DNA of 64,000 nucleotides from Paramacrobiotus metropolitanus (Eukaryota; Tardigrada; Eutardigrada; Parachela; Macrobiotidae): contig NW_026570221.1 in assembly GCF_019649055.1 (NCBI RefSeq), positions 4,030,001-4,094,000 of the forward strand, read 5' to 3'. A model generated the notes under the pieces. The model made no database searches and was not told the DNA's origin. It saw only the letters and a list, made by a program, of their open reading frames with translations. This document shows, one piece after another, positions 38,128 through 50,111 of this stretch. Both the position numbers and the translations under genes were made by a program. Each line of letters begins with the position of its first letter. Position 1 is the stretch's first letter.

Positions 38128-41100
38128 GCCCAACGTCAAGCGAAGAAAGGTACTTCACTGATGATGAGGAGACTACGGTGCAGATGTCCTTCCACACCGC
38201 AATGAAGCAAGCTGATCTAGCAGAGATGACCTTAAATGAAAAGTTAGAAGAGACTTTCGAGGGAACGGCGTCAGGAAGGGCTGACGACCGGGATCAAAGG
38301 TCACCATCACCAAAAACGTCTGTAATGAATGGATTAAAGCAGCGTGTCAAGGAACTCGAGCAGCTACTTAACGAGAAAGAAGGGCAAGCATTCGCTGCAT
38401 TACGAGAACAACGGAATAAAACTAATGAAGCTGAAGCCAGACTGTATGTGATGGAACAAGAAAAGGTCGCACTCGAAGACGAAGCGCAACAATGGAAAGT
38501 CAGATTCGAAGCTCAGAAACAAGTTGCGGAAAATCTAAGGAAAATGGTCGAAGATCGAGTTGCGGAAGGAATACTCACCGCAGAAGACTACGGTCTGTCC
38601 GAGGAAGCAACTGAAAGGTCACGGGAACTAGCGGAATTGAAAAAGGAGCGTGACTTTTTGCAGTCAAAAGTCAAAGAGGCCGAGAAGAAGCGTGATGAAT
38701 CCCTGTCAAATGCGACATGGTTTACCGGAAAGGTCACCAGCCTGACGGCTGACATTTCGAAATTGAAGGATGACCTTAAATCACGTGAAAAACTGGTAAA
38801 TACGTTGCAAACGGAACTACAAGAGAGAAAAACGAAACAAAACGAAGCAGAAGGCCAGAGAGATCAAGCAGCAAAAAGGCTCCTTGAACTGGCGGAAAAG
38901 ACGAAAACGGAATTCAAGCGACTCAATGATGAAGTCGAGAACCAAAAGAAAGAAGCAAAGAAGTGGCTGACCGTAGCACAACAGTGTGACGAACGAGTCA
39001 CCGTGCTAGAGGTTGCAAATAGAGAAGGGCAGAAAGAAACCGAAAAACAAAAAGAAGAGATCGCCAAATTGAGGGACGAACTCGTTGGATTGGCCACTAC
39101 AGGGATAGAAAAAGATGATAAAATCAATACGGTTGTCGAGGAGTGCGAAGCGAAAGGAAGGGCCCTCGAGCACAGAGCGGAGCGTATTACACGATTAGAA
39201 GTAGAAGCTCAGATCCTAAAAGCAGCAAAAATGGACCTTGTTAAGACCCTCGATCAAAGGGCAAACACAATTATGGAGCAGATGAAAAAGGTCACCGAAG
39301 CAAATGAGGATTACGAGAAGTTGAGAAAGGATGCAAATGATTTGCTGAAAGAATTCCGACAGATGGAATCGCTGAACAAAACGCTTCAGGAGGAAATCAA
39401 AACACTGAGAAGTTCAGCAAAAGCAAAAGAAGAAGAAACAGCTAAACAGTGGCATAAAGAACCACAACGGATAGAATCTCCGCCCCCGGGATATGGTGAA
39501 GTCCTCTCAACAGAAGGTAGCTTTCACTTCAAAGTTCCTTTAAAGACGGAGACCGGCCGAAGTGACAGCAAGGACGAAGAAAAGGTCAAAACCGAAAAGG
39601 TCAAAGAAGATCCCGAGTTAGCGAAGGGGAACTCGGGGTCGCAAGGCGGGGTCAATCCTAAACAACACGAAACTGCAGAAACAATCGTTTATAAATCTGA
39701 CCACCAGCCGGATAAGCGAGAAGATCAGCGTGATCGTCAACACGAGCAGGAAAGGGTAGCTCGTGAAGAAGAGAGGCGTGAAAGGGAATACCGCGCCGAA
39801 TACCACGCTGAAGCACAGCGACTACGTCGTGAAGAACGGGAGTTCAAAGGTATCATGAGTGCCATGTCTCAAAAGTCCGCGCTGATCGACTTCAACGGCA
39901 ACCGAGAAGCCTTACTCGGTTGGATCCGTCAGGTCAAAGAGACTCAGAAGACATATGACCTTTCCGATGCAGCAATGATGCTGGAAGTCGCCAACGCAGT
40001 CAAAGGGGACGCTATGGCATGGTTTGATGCGGAAAGAGAAATTGACGATTAAGAAGAGGCGGAAGAACTAACCGTCGACGAATGGATAACCAAGTTCAAA
40101 GAGCATTTCGGCGATCGTGACGAAGGAGTCAATGCCTTACGGGAAGCCATGATAAGAAAATTCGAGGCTGGCAAATAAACGCTTGATCAATTCTATCAGG
40201 CGATCATGCGCTTCAAATCGAAACGGATCATTACAGAAAAGCAGGCCATCGGATTTCTGATTCAAGGATGTAAGAACGATAGTGACCTTTATAAGGCACT
40301 TCGAGCGCAGAAATTCCATAACCCAATGGACATCAAGGAATTCTTCCGCACATGGTCGACCGGCGAAGAAAAGTATAAGGTCACGAGAGGCAACCGGACT
40401 CAAGTCGACTGCGTTATCATTCGCTCCGGTCAGATCGAAGAAGTCGCGAATGGACCAGTCGCGAACCAGTCGTACTCGGCGCAGGTGCCAAGATACAACA
40501 CGGAATTTCCGCCTTTAGGCACTTAAGAGGTGACCTTTGGCAATGAGCGAAATGAAGGTCAGATATCGTACGCGACGATCGCGGCGACACAGACAGCGGT
40601 TCAAGAAGTAACCAAGCCTGCGATCGCGGCGATCCGAGCGTCAGCTCAACAAGCGGCCAGACCGGCGCAGAAGTCGCAGGGGAACAGTCAAGGGAATGCC
40701 CTGAACGGAGGGCTCGGCGGTCAGGGAATGGCTCAGGTGAATCCGGGCTTTGCCGGCCAAGGATGCAATGGTGGCGGAAGAAATCAAGGAAACTTCATGC
40801 CAAACCGCGGACAAGGAAATCAAGGACCAAGATACGGATCGCGAATGGAGCGACTTTTCACCATGATTGATGGATGGGTGGTCAATAACGCGCTAACATG
40901 CCAGAATTGCATGTACGACAATCACCATACGCAAGCGTGCTCATTTGCGGTAACACCGTGGAATCAAAACCCCAATCGGGTCGTATACGAAGAATGGTTG
41001 ATGCTGCGCAACAATCATGGTGGATGGCACAATGCGGTGGCAAATGGATATGTGCCACAGTCACGGCAAGGCGGACAGTACGCTGGTCAAGGTGGCCAAG

Positions 41101-41594
41101 GAAACTTCGGAGGTCAAGGTGGGCAATGGAATAACGCCGGTCAAGGAGGCCAGGCCAATTACAACAACCAAGGTCAAGGGAACTTCGCAGGTCAAGGAGG
41201 CCCAGGTAACTTCGCTGGTCAAGGTGGCCAAGGCGGAGGAAACGGTGGATATGGCCCGGCTCGCGGAGGCTTCCGAGGAAGAGGCAGAGGCCGTGGCGGC
41301 AATCGCGGAAATTATTGCGGTGGCCAATGGAACAACGGCGGTCGTCAAGGCGGCCAGTGGAACGGTGGCGGTCAAGGAGGCCAGAATTATGCCGGTCAAG
41401 GTGACCAGGGCAATTTCGCCGGTCAAGGTGGCCAGGGCGGCTTCGGCGGGCAGCAAGGTGGTTTTGCCGGTGGAGACCAGAATGGTTTCGGTCAGCAAGG
41501 CGGAGGATTTAACTTCGCCCCGGTATATGGCGTCAGTCAGGCGCAAGGTGCGCCGGCGCAGGGAATGGCCCAGGGAAACGTACAAGGTCAATAG
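38124..41594 (+). pseudogene. gag: element B gag with three in-frame TAA codons
   Basis: One reading frame from 38124 to the stop at 41594, broken only by TAA at 40050, 40177 and 40524. Residues about 40-460 form a long coiled coil. The capsid domain spans the first two stops (MAWFDAE before, TVDEWITKFKEHFGD after, then TLDQFYQAIMRFKS). A CX2CX4HX4C zinc knuckle lies near 40904-40945 (CQNCMYDNHHTQAC). The C-terminal 180 residues are GQGGQ/RGG-rich, an RNA-binding composition. Since the frame and domains are preserved past each stop, the stops are either recent mutations or suppressed. Confidence 0.8.
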
Positions 41595-42961
41595 ACGCCG
41601 GTGAGCCTACTGATCGTCCGGAACCGAAACCACCGGATATAGAGGAGCAAGGTGCTCCGCTGCAGGCAAGGACCGCAGCGCGAAAGGGATGCTGCAAAAG
41701 TAACGCAAAGACCCGGAAAAGAAATCCGAAGATTCGAGAAAGTAACTCGAAATCGAGCGAAGGGGCTCAGAAAGGTCAAGAGAAGGGTGTGCAAAGATTG
41801 CCGCGAAGACGGAAGAATTCGACCTAAAGGTCACCGTAGAAAGTAACTGCGGAACGTCAAGAAAGTAACTTGGCGCAACCGGGGCTGACCCAAAGGTCAC
41901 CGCAGAAAGTAACTGCGGACAACAGGGTTGACGGAAGGGCCTCAACTCTGCATCCGGATCAGCAGAAAGTAACTGCAACGAAAGGTCACGAAAGTAACGT
42001 GACGCTGCAACAAGGGCAGCCGGGGCTGACCGAAAGGTCACCGCAGAAAGTAACTGCGGAAAACAGGGTTGACGGAAGGACCTCAACTCTGCATCCGGGA
42101 CAGCAGAAAGTAACTGCAAATCAAGAAGGTCACGAAGGTAACGTGACGCTGCAAGGACAGCAGACCCAAAGGTCACCGCGGAAAGCAACCGCGAGGAAGA
42201 GTGAAGCTACTCTCCGAAAGACGCAAGCTGAAATCTCAAGCAAAGAGGATGGTGAGACACATCACGCGAGTTTCCGAAAGTTCGTCGAAAAGACGTTTGA
42301 AGTGGACGGAATGACCGTAACTGTGCAACGAACGCACGAAGACGGTCCAGAGAGACGAAAATTTCTTGAGCAGGTGCCAAAAGTAGTTCAAGCAAGGGCT
42401 GCTGAGAAAGGTTACGGAAGGGCCGTGACAGCGCAAGGAGCGCAAGAGACCGAAAGGTCAACTCAAGAGAGAGATGTAGAAGTGAAAGGTCACGAGAGAA
42501 TGCCAGTGCAACAGACTCAAAAACCACTGAATGAGAAAGGTCACGGTGAAGTCGGCGATGAACCGAAAGGTCTAGAAAGCAACTTGACTCTGCGAATGGC
42601 GCAGCTTACAGTGAAACAGAGCGAAGGGGTACAGCAGGTCTCAGATGACTCTCTTGATGAGGCAAACACTCTACAGCAAAAGATGGAGTGGCAGAAAGTT
42701 GCTTACAGACCGAACGGACGGCACGGTATGTGGAAACCAGTTCCTCCGCCACAAAGGTCACCGCAAGATGTGAGAATCTCCAGAGAAGCTTACTGGGAAG
42801 AAAGAGAAAGACAAGGTTGGCGGATGAGAAAGCATCTCGAGGAACAAGTGAAAGCTTCACAACCGAAGGTACAAGAGTACTGGAAAGAGAAAATCAAATG
42901 TGATGAAAATAACCGTCATTTTCGAGAGCGGATTGAGAAGGGTGAATTACCGCCTCAATAA
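41595..42961 (+). pseudogene. repeat-rich Lys/Arg spacer ORF of element B
   Basis: The 363-codon frame from 41870 consists largely of motif-driven repeats (QRSPQKVTA, EGHESNVTLQ). Two near-tandem segments start about 41,885 and 42,028. AAAGGTCA occurs here about every 60-100 bp in several frames. A Trp/Arg/Glu-rich tail at 42680-42960 looks more like real protein. I recognise no domain. The frame is shared with the following protease ORF, separated by one TAA. Confidence 0.55.
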
Positions 42962-43006
42962 GGCGAGAAAATACCTTTACAAAGGTCACCGAATGGCGGA
43001 TTTTTC

Positions 43007-44368
43007 GTGTCTCGACCGAAAAGGTCACCGGACTTAGCGCAAACTACGCAGAAGGAGAAGTCATATGATATGACTGAAGCAATTCGGAATGACATCGAAA
43101 GGTCACCGCCCAGAACTGACGGAATGTCATCTCAAATTGATCCAACTCGCACGAAAAACGAAATCGCGAAGAAGATTACAGAGTGGATGAAAGAAAACGA
43201 CCACAAGATGGTTGTGTATGAAAGGTCATCAGAAGAATTGAAAAAGGATGAAGATGACGAGATGACCCTCGCAGATGAAATTACGCAAGAGATAATGGCA
43301 AAATTGCAAGAAAAGCCGTCCAAAAACGTGCGCAATGAAAAGTCACAATACGAAGTTATTGCGCAAGTGATAAAAGGTCACGAGAACGCACAAGAGAAGG
43401 GGTTAATGTGCGAAGTGACAAAGGTCACGAGTAAAGAGACCGCTGCGAAGGAACAGATGAATGTCTTACCTAAGTCAAAACGGATCGAAAAATTCTCAGA
43501 CGTGCGACCCGACGTACCGAAACGGATTGATCGTTGGAGCTCAAAAGGTCTGATAGAAAGCAAGCATGCTGCACCGATACCGGTCAAATGTCGAATAAAA
43601 GTCCTGAAACTCGAAGACGGAAACGTACCGAAACGGATTGAAGCTTATACACATGAAGTCAAAGTGGGAAATAAGAAGGTCATGGCGATGCTTGATACTG
43701 GCGCAAAGATGTCTTTGATCTGTCAGCAGTTTTGTGAACGGAACGGCCTTCACATTTTACCGCTCCCGCCAAGAAGGACGGTGATGATCAAAGGGATCAG
43801 TGGGACGTCAGGATTTCAAGTTACGCATTACTGCGTCGCACCAGTGACTTTAAGAAAGAAAACGAGTCAACACTCTTTCTACGTCAGACCAGCGTCAGAC
43901 GATGTGCAAGTCCTACTGGGATTCGACTTCCTCGCAAAGAAATTCATCTTAGTAGACGGGGATGACGAGGAAGAGCGAGAAACTGAAGCTGAAGATGATG
44001 AGCCGAAATCCTCTGCAAAAGTCAATGCAGGAAAGGTGACCGAACTTCAACCAAGAAATAATTCGGGGCAAACGGCTATCCCAGTACCAGAGGCACAGGG
44101 ATCGAAAGATAAACAAAACGAGAATGGTGAAGAGCTAATCCCAGTACCAGAGGCACAGGGATTAGAGAAAGCAAAAAGAAGTGAAAGGTCACCAATGCCA
44201 AAAGGAAAACAAAGGTCACCAACAATGGAACAAATCAAGATTATGCAAGCAGAAGCGCTGATTGCAAAGAAGCAGTCGCTAGTGCCTGGATTAGAGTGGT
44301 CAAGGCTAATCCCAGTACCAGAGGCACTGGGCACGAGAATGGTTGGACCCAGAAAAGAGCCTGACTGA
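43007..44368 (+). CDS. element B protease region
   Basis: 453 codons. Around 43690-43705 the retropepsin signature LDTGA appears, followed by SLICQQF, the flap-like GISGTSGFQVTHYCVA and VLLGFDFLA, in the same order as in element A's protease. The N-terminal 200 residues are charged and motif-repeat-bearing; the C-terminal part repeats IPVPEA(Q/L)G three times. The first codon listed may not be the true start; the frame continues from the preceding ORF. Confidence 0.75.
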   Translation: MSRPKRSPDLAQTTQKEKSYDMTEAIRNDIERSPPRTDGMSSQIDPTRTKNEIAKKITEWMKENDHKMVVYERSSEELKKDEDDEMTLADEITQEIMAKLQEKPSKNVRNEKSQYEVIAQVIKGHENAQEKGLMCEVTKVTSKETAAKEQMNVLPKSKRIEKFSDVRPDVPKRIDRWSSKGLIESKHAAPIPVKCRIKVLKLEDGNVPKRIEAYTHEVKVGNKKVMAMLDTGAKMSLICQQFCERNGLHILPLPPRRTVMIKGISGTSGFQVTHYCVAPVTLRKKTSQHSFYVRPASDDVQVLLGFDFLAKKFILVDGDDEEERETEAEDDEPKSSAKVNAGKVTELQPRNNSGQTAIPVPEAQGSKDKQNENGEELIPVPEAQGLEKAKRSERSPMPKGKQRSPTMEQIKIMQAEALIAKKQSLVPGLEWSRLIPVPEALGTRMVGPRKEPD

Positions 44369-45486
44369 TGAACAGCGACGAAAGATTATTCTTCTCGGAA
44401 ATACGAGATCAGGCCAGAAAGCAACTGGATACGAAGAAAGCAAAATATGGTTCTCAGCATGCTTTCGAACCACGCACTGTTGTTGAGATAAAACAAGAGA
44501 GCTGTTTTATAAAAAAAAAAATAAAACAAGTTGAAAGATAAAGAAATCGAAGTCATCGAAGTATCCTCTGGAGATAGCGCTATTGAAATTGAAAAGGATG
44601 ACGAATGGACAGATACGGATTCGGGAGAAAAAGATAAGGGCGTTATCATCCGACCTGAACCGAGAGAACGGATGCCGGAAGGGGATAATCATGTCGTTTC
44701 CCGCAAACCAAGAGAATGGACGACGGAAGAGAGAGCAGCCTCTTGCCATCACGATTGGCATGACAGCGATGACCTTTCGATAGCGCGACCTCAAGAAAGA
44801 TGTGCAAAATGCATGCAAGAAATGACGCAAGATGACTTTTCGGAATGGCCGAAATGCAATGCAGCAATTGCACGTCATAAAAAATAAGAAGATAAAGAGG
44901 TCAAATCAATCGTAAGAGCACTTCCCATGTCGGAGTTGCCAAAAGCAGCTTACCTCTGGCAATGTTATCGAGAATGGTTATCAGTAGTAAAGAACTACAT
45001 CATCTCCAGAGGGAAGTGGCTTCACCATTGGCAGCAGGAAGCTGACAACTTCATCCCCGAAAAGGCGGATAAAAGCGATCCATGGTATACAAACCCGATT
45101 ACAAAGCTTGACAGAGAAAGGCGACGAGCAATGGAAGAAAACGAAATATGGGAACAAGCAAGGGTCGACTTATTCTGAGAATTCAGAGTCAATTACCTAT
45201 GGAAAGGTCAAGGAAGAACAGTCATTTTCCCAATTGGACTCGGCACACCAGTGTGCGAGCTGTTCGAACTTTACCTGGCCTGCCTCAAGAAAGGAAATTT
45301 AAGGCCATGGAATAAACAATGGGGAAAAATTCTCGAAGAAGTACCGATATTTACGGGAGAAGTACCAGAACTAAAAGTTTCAAGAAAAAGACGGGCACCC
45401 GGGCCATTTGGTTACCCAGGAAAGAAGAAGGTGACCTTTGCACCAGATCCAGACGGAGTTGAGTATCCCGAACGAGGCGGAGATAC
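44369..45486 (+). pseudogene. fragmented protease-RT spacer of element B
   Basis: Broken short frames on the plus strand. 44531-44887 has a C-x2-C...H pattern (CAKCMQEM near its end) and an acidic start; 44927-45178 and 45251-45493 are Lys/Trp-rich. The frames differ and are separated by stops, so this was coding DNA that has decayed. A 13-bp A run at 44510-44522 could be one of the indel sites. Confidence 0.5.
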
Positions 45487-47226
45487 ATGGTGATGTATGA
45501 GACAATACCGAGTAATGACTGGATCAAAGAAGTGCTGATGGCAAATTGCGTCTTCATCGGTGATAAGAGACCTAAAGGTCACAACACAAGCGCTGAAAAA
45601 GAGAACGGCACAAGCGCCGGAGAAGAAAAGAACAAAGAAAACGGCACAAGCGCCGAAGAAACTAAAGAAAAAGAACAAGAAGTCAGCACAAGCGCTGTTC
45701 AAGAAAACCCCACAGAAGTCGAAGAAGAAGAACCTACGCACACAGCGTATGAGCTGGCTCAGATGATCAAGGAACTGAACCAGGCGATTCGGAATAAAGA
45801 AAATGGAATCCCGGTAACAGAAGCAAAAAAGGCTCAGATGTCCCCGAAAAAGAAGAAAGCAGCGTCGCTAGTGGCATCATTGCAAAGGTCACTCGGTAAT
45901 GGTGAGGAAGGGCCACCACCCGAGAAGAACGAAAGGTCACTAAACGCGATGCTGGAAGAAAAAGAGCCAGAAAGGTCAGTTCCGAAAATTGACGAAAGGT
46001 CGCCCGAAACTGGTGAGGAAGAGCAGCCAGTTGAAAAAGCACAAAGGTCACGGAATACCGCTCAAGAAAGGGATAGCTCGGAAGATGACGAAAGGGACAG
46101 GTCACGAGCAAGGATTCGCGCAACAAGAACAAATCCAAGGATAGCTGCACGAAACGGACGAAGGTCCAAGGAAACGGACAAACCTCTGCCCGAAAAACGA
46201 AAGACGAAAAAACTTAGCGCTTCCAAGGATGAAGACAATGACCTTTCGACGGGAAGTGAAAATGAAGGCGTCGATGAGCGACCTATCGAAAAAAGGAATG
46301 AAGGTCAAGCGCTTGCAGCTTATAATAGCAGCGAATCCGACTCGGAATTCTCGAGTACGAGCGACAACTCGACCACTTCTGAAGATTCGGGAGTGAGTGA
46401 CCTTTCAGATCAAGAAGATCTGCTGGACCTCGACGAAGATGACGAAAAGAACGAAGAACAAGAGAAAGAGATCATTGTTCGAAGGATTAAAGTGCAAAAA
46501 GCAAGAATCCCAGAAGGGGCGATCAAAGTTTACAGTGACCAGCGAGTCAAGTTAAGACCAAACCTGGCGACGCGTGTAAAAGTCAAGATGGGAGCTCATG
46601 TACCGCGCGCACAGAAGTTGATTTATACAGGGACGCCTCAGAAGGATAATAAAGTCCGACCGAGAACGGGAGTAACGGACCATAACGGCACGCGATTTGA
46701 AATCGTTATTGAAAACCGGAGCAAAAGCCAAAAAACCGTAAGGAAGGGCCAATTTCTCGGTTACGTAGAACATTACGAACACCTAGAGAATGTAAAGGTC
46801 AACTCGGCTGCCGTCGTAAAAAACATACTTGAAGACCCTGAGGTGGACGCAAAGACGAAAGAAGAATTGAACGACATCACTGAAAGATTAAAGTTAGGAC
46901 CAGACCTAACTGAAGAACAAAAGAATGATGTGCGAAATGCATTCTGGGAATTCTGGCAAGTCCTACCAACTTCCAAGAAAACGTACGGCGATGTCAAAGG
47001 AGTAACGCACACTATTGACACAGCCGACGCAAAATCAGTTAAATGCAATCCGGCGAGAACAAGCTGGAAAGGTCGTGAATTCATCACAAAGCACATCGGA
47101 GAAATGTTGCAGCAAGATGTTATCGAGCCGTCCGATGCGGAATGGAGCTTCCCGGTCGTACTGGCCGCAAAGAAGAATGGCGACGGAACTATGGAAACAA
47201 ATTCTGCGTCAATTACATTTTGCTGA
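45487..47226 (+). pseudogene. pol: element B pol N-terminal half (linker and RT start)
   Basis: 579 codons. The first 330 residues are acidic/basic low-complexity with NGTSAE repeats and ERS repeats from the octamer motif. Residues about 330-450 match the linker before RT seen in element A (KGQFLGYVEHYE against KGQFIGYLEPYE). From about residue 470 the RT fingers begin (ARTSWKGREF, WSFPVVLAAKKNGDGT). The frame is lost near 47200, one indel before FCVNYI, which continues in the next frame. Confidence 0.8.
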
Positions 47227-47516
47227 ACAAGCTGACGAAAAAGAACAACTACCCAATGCCGAACCCGGACGTACTGCTTCACGCATGTGCGGGAAACAAA
47301 TACTACGGCAAGATGGACTTGCAAAGCGGCTTTTGGCAGATCCCAATGGATCCAGCTTCGAAAGATAAGACGACCTTTGTCACGCAGGACGGAATGTTCC
47401 GTTTCAAAAGAATGCCTTTTGGAGTCTGCAACGGACTTGCGACCTTTCAACTCTGCATGGACAAAGTCTTGTCGAACGCAAAGCGAATGGGTTGCGTTTT
47501 CGCCTACACGACGTAA
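47142..47516 (+). pseudogene. pol: element B RT palm segment, frameshifted
   Basis: Continues RT from FCVNYILLNKLTKKNNYP through MDLQSGFWQI (first catalytic Asp) and MPFGVCNG. It ends in the middle of the catalytic YLDD box: at 47503-47515 the DNA has lost bases relative to element A, the frame shifts, and the second and third catalytic Asp can no longer be read in this frame. This RT cannot be active. Confidence 0.85.
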
Positions 47517-48706
47517 TCTTCGCAGGGAAGATCTGGGAGATTTTCATGCAGAACATGAGAAATGTCCTTCAAAGTTTAGTCGACGCAGGCTTCACAATCA
47601 AGCCAACGAAATGCGAATTCGGCATGCGTGAGATGGGATTCCTGGGGCACATCCTCAGCGAAAATGGTATCAGAATGGATCCCGAAAAGGTCATAGCAGT
47701 TAACGGCCAAAAGAAACCGACAACCGAGCGGCAGTTGAGGTCATTCCTCGGATTGGCGAATTACTACCGAAAGTTCATCCTTGGATACGCGCAAAAGACG
47801 GCGCATCTTTATGAACTGCTGAGGCATGATAAGAACATCAAGCGAGATTGGTCAGAAGTCCATGACGAAGAATTCAATGACCTTAAAGAGGCATTGTGCA
47901 AGGATCCATTGCTGAGGAAATTCGATCCGTCAAAGCCGACAGTGATCGAATGTGACGCATCTAAGGAAGGGCTAGGTGCGATACTGTCCCAAGATGGACA
48001 TCCCATTGCATACGCAAGCCGCGTTTTGCATGGAGCAGGAAAGAATTATGGAGTTACGGATTGGGAATGCTTGGCGGTAGTTTTCGCCGTCAGAAAGTTC
48101 AAGTCGTATATCGACTACTCCGAATTCACAGTGAGAACGGATCATAAAGCGTTGACGAATCTTCTAAGGTCAGAGTCTAATAAGTCCTGCATGAATCTCC
48201 GATTGACAAGATGGGCATTGGCACTGCAAGGTCATCGATTCAAGATCGAATACAAGCCGGGTAACTACTGCGACAACGCAGATGCCCTTTCAAGATCGCC
48301 CATTGAAGGTCCAACTTGCAATGAAGAAGAGTATGATGAAATCCCAAACTTCGAAGATTACAAGAAGGAACTCAACAGGGAAGAACCTCCGATTGAAATT
48401 TGGCAACTCTTCGTACAATTAGCCGAAGAAAGGGAAGAAAGGCTAAAAGCCGACATGAGAAGGGTTATGTCGGAAGAGACGGGAATTAAAGATGCACGCT
48501 CGAGTACAAATGAAGCAGAGCGTAGTCGTCGCGTTATTTTCGAACCCCGCTCTTTTACCAAGATAAAGGTCAACAGAGTGAGAAAGGAAGCTTCAGAACG
48601 AAAAGACTGAAAGGTCACGAAAGAGGGTCAGAAAAGGGTAGACCAGAACGACCTTCGCGAAGCAGAAATTCTCTCTGAATACATTCCAAAAGAGTGTCCC
48701 ATCAGG
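47492..48706 (+). pseudogene. pol: element B RT thumb and RNase H
   Basis: Picks up directly after the damaged RT box with DVIFAGK, then FLGHILSENGI, LRSFLGLANYYRKF and RNase H: Asp in VIECDAS, Glu in TDWECLA, Asp in VRTDHKAL. After residue 290 the chain is charged linker. A TGA at 48608 stops it, but the same frame continues into the integrase ORF. Confidence 0.85.
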
Positions 48707-50055
48707 TTGCTGAGATTCACGAAGAATATTGAGAAAGGTCACAAGCCTCTTCCGAAATGCAAGGTCATCAAAGATTGGAACGAACTCAGCACTGCGGTAG
48801 TCCGCATCGTCGATCTCCAGAGAGATGAAGAAGAAGAAGATGATACGAATTTGCAGTTGCGGAACAAGCAGCTAAAAGATCCACACCTAGCAATGATCAT
48901 CGATGAATTGGAGCACCTACAAGACGCAGACAAAAGGTCAAAGTTTGAGACGCATTACCAGTTATGGAATGGCATACTGTATCGCGTCAAAGATCAGAAA
49001 GGAAGACTCGAAAGGACATACGTGCTACCGCTGCAAATGAGAAGGGCTATCATCCATGCACTGCATGATGAAAAAGCAGCAGGTCACCTGGGCTTCGAAA
49101 AAACGCTGGCCGCGATCAGGCTCAGGTATTACTGGGACCGTATGAGTACGGATGTCAAGAATTACATCCCCGCGTGCCAAGGATGTCAGTTCATAAAGAC
49201 GCCAAGAAAATGTCCACCTGGAAAGCTCCAAGAGATCAAAGTCGGTCATCCATTCTTCAAAGTCTATGCGGACCTGAAAGGACCTCTACTTCCAACAAAG
49301 AAAAGGGGATACAAGTTCATCGCGGTCTTCATCGACTAGCTGACCAAGTATGTCATAGCGGAGCCAATGAAAGGAAGGAGTTCGCGAAAGTTTTTGTGAA
49401 GCACGTAATCTTGGTGCACGGAGCGCCACATATCCTCCACACGGATCGCGGAAGGCATTTCACCGCGGAAGTTTTGAAAAAGGTCACCAACGTGTTCAAA
49501 ATCAAACACACGTTTGGAACAGCGTACCATCCTGAAGGTCAAGGACAAGTGGAAAGGCAGATGCAAACCATCAGTGATGGATTGTCGCAATATTTGAAAG
49601 CGGGAAACGAAAGGAAGTTCAACAAGTATCTTCCATATGTCATATCGGCAATGAACCGTGCAGTACCTGCAACGACAGGTTACTCAGCGTACTACATGCT
49701 TCACGGAAGAGAGATGACCATGCCAGAACACGTAGTGACAAAGACGAACGTTCCCGACGATTATGGTGCACCAGATGAATGGGTAGAAACCATCAAAAGG
49801 AACTTGACTTTTTCGGAAGAGGTGGCGAAGTGCAACATCAAAGATTCTTATGAAAAGCATGCAGAAATCTACAACAAGAAAAAGTCGGAACCGGAATTTC
49901 AAGTCGGAGATCGAGTCTTAATCAGACTGCCGAAAGATACAAAGCAAGGAAAAAAAGAAAATCAAACCGACTTCAAGAACAAATACGACAAAGTGTGGAA
50001 GATTCTCAGTTTTCCGAGACGAACAAAGTCGAGGTCATCGAGCAAGACGCGGTGA
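48707..50055 (+). pseudogene. pol: element B integrase, interrupted
   Basis: The first part, to the TAG near 49337, has the HHCC finger (HALHDEKAAGH...CQGCQ) and the first catalytic Asp (VYADLKGP). The TAG follows FID, then the frame changes. The second part (49370-50055) has the second Asp (HTDRGRHF), Glu (QVERQMQT) and a C-terminal RVLIRLP segment. All three catalytic residues exist but in two frames. It is close to element A's integrase. Confidence 0.82.
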
Positions 50056-50111
50056 AGGAACCAGACTTACGAGTCGTCTCGGTGGATCGTCTGAAACCGT
50101 GGCATCCACCG

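Noticed and set aside
41017-41604. 195- and 176-codon ORFs overlapping the GQGGQ region
   Set aside because: They lie in other frames of the Gly/Gln repeat and repeat because the DNA repeats; the gag frame has the zinc knuckle and continuity.
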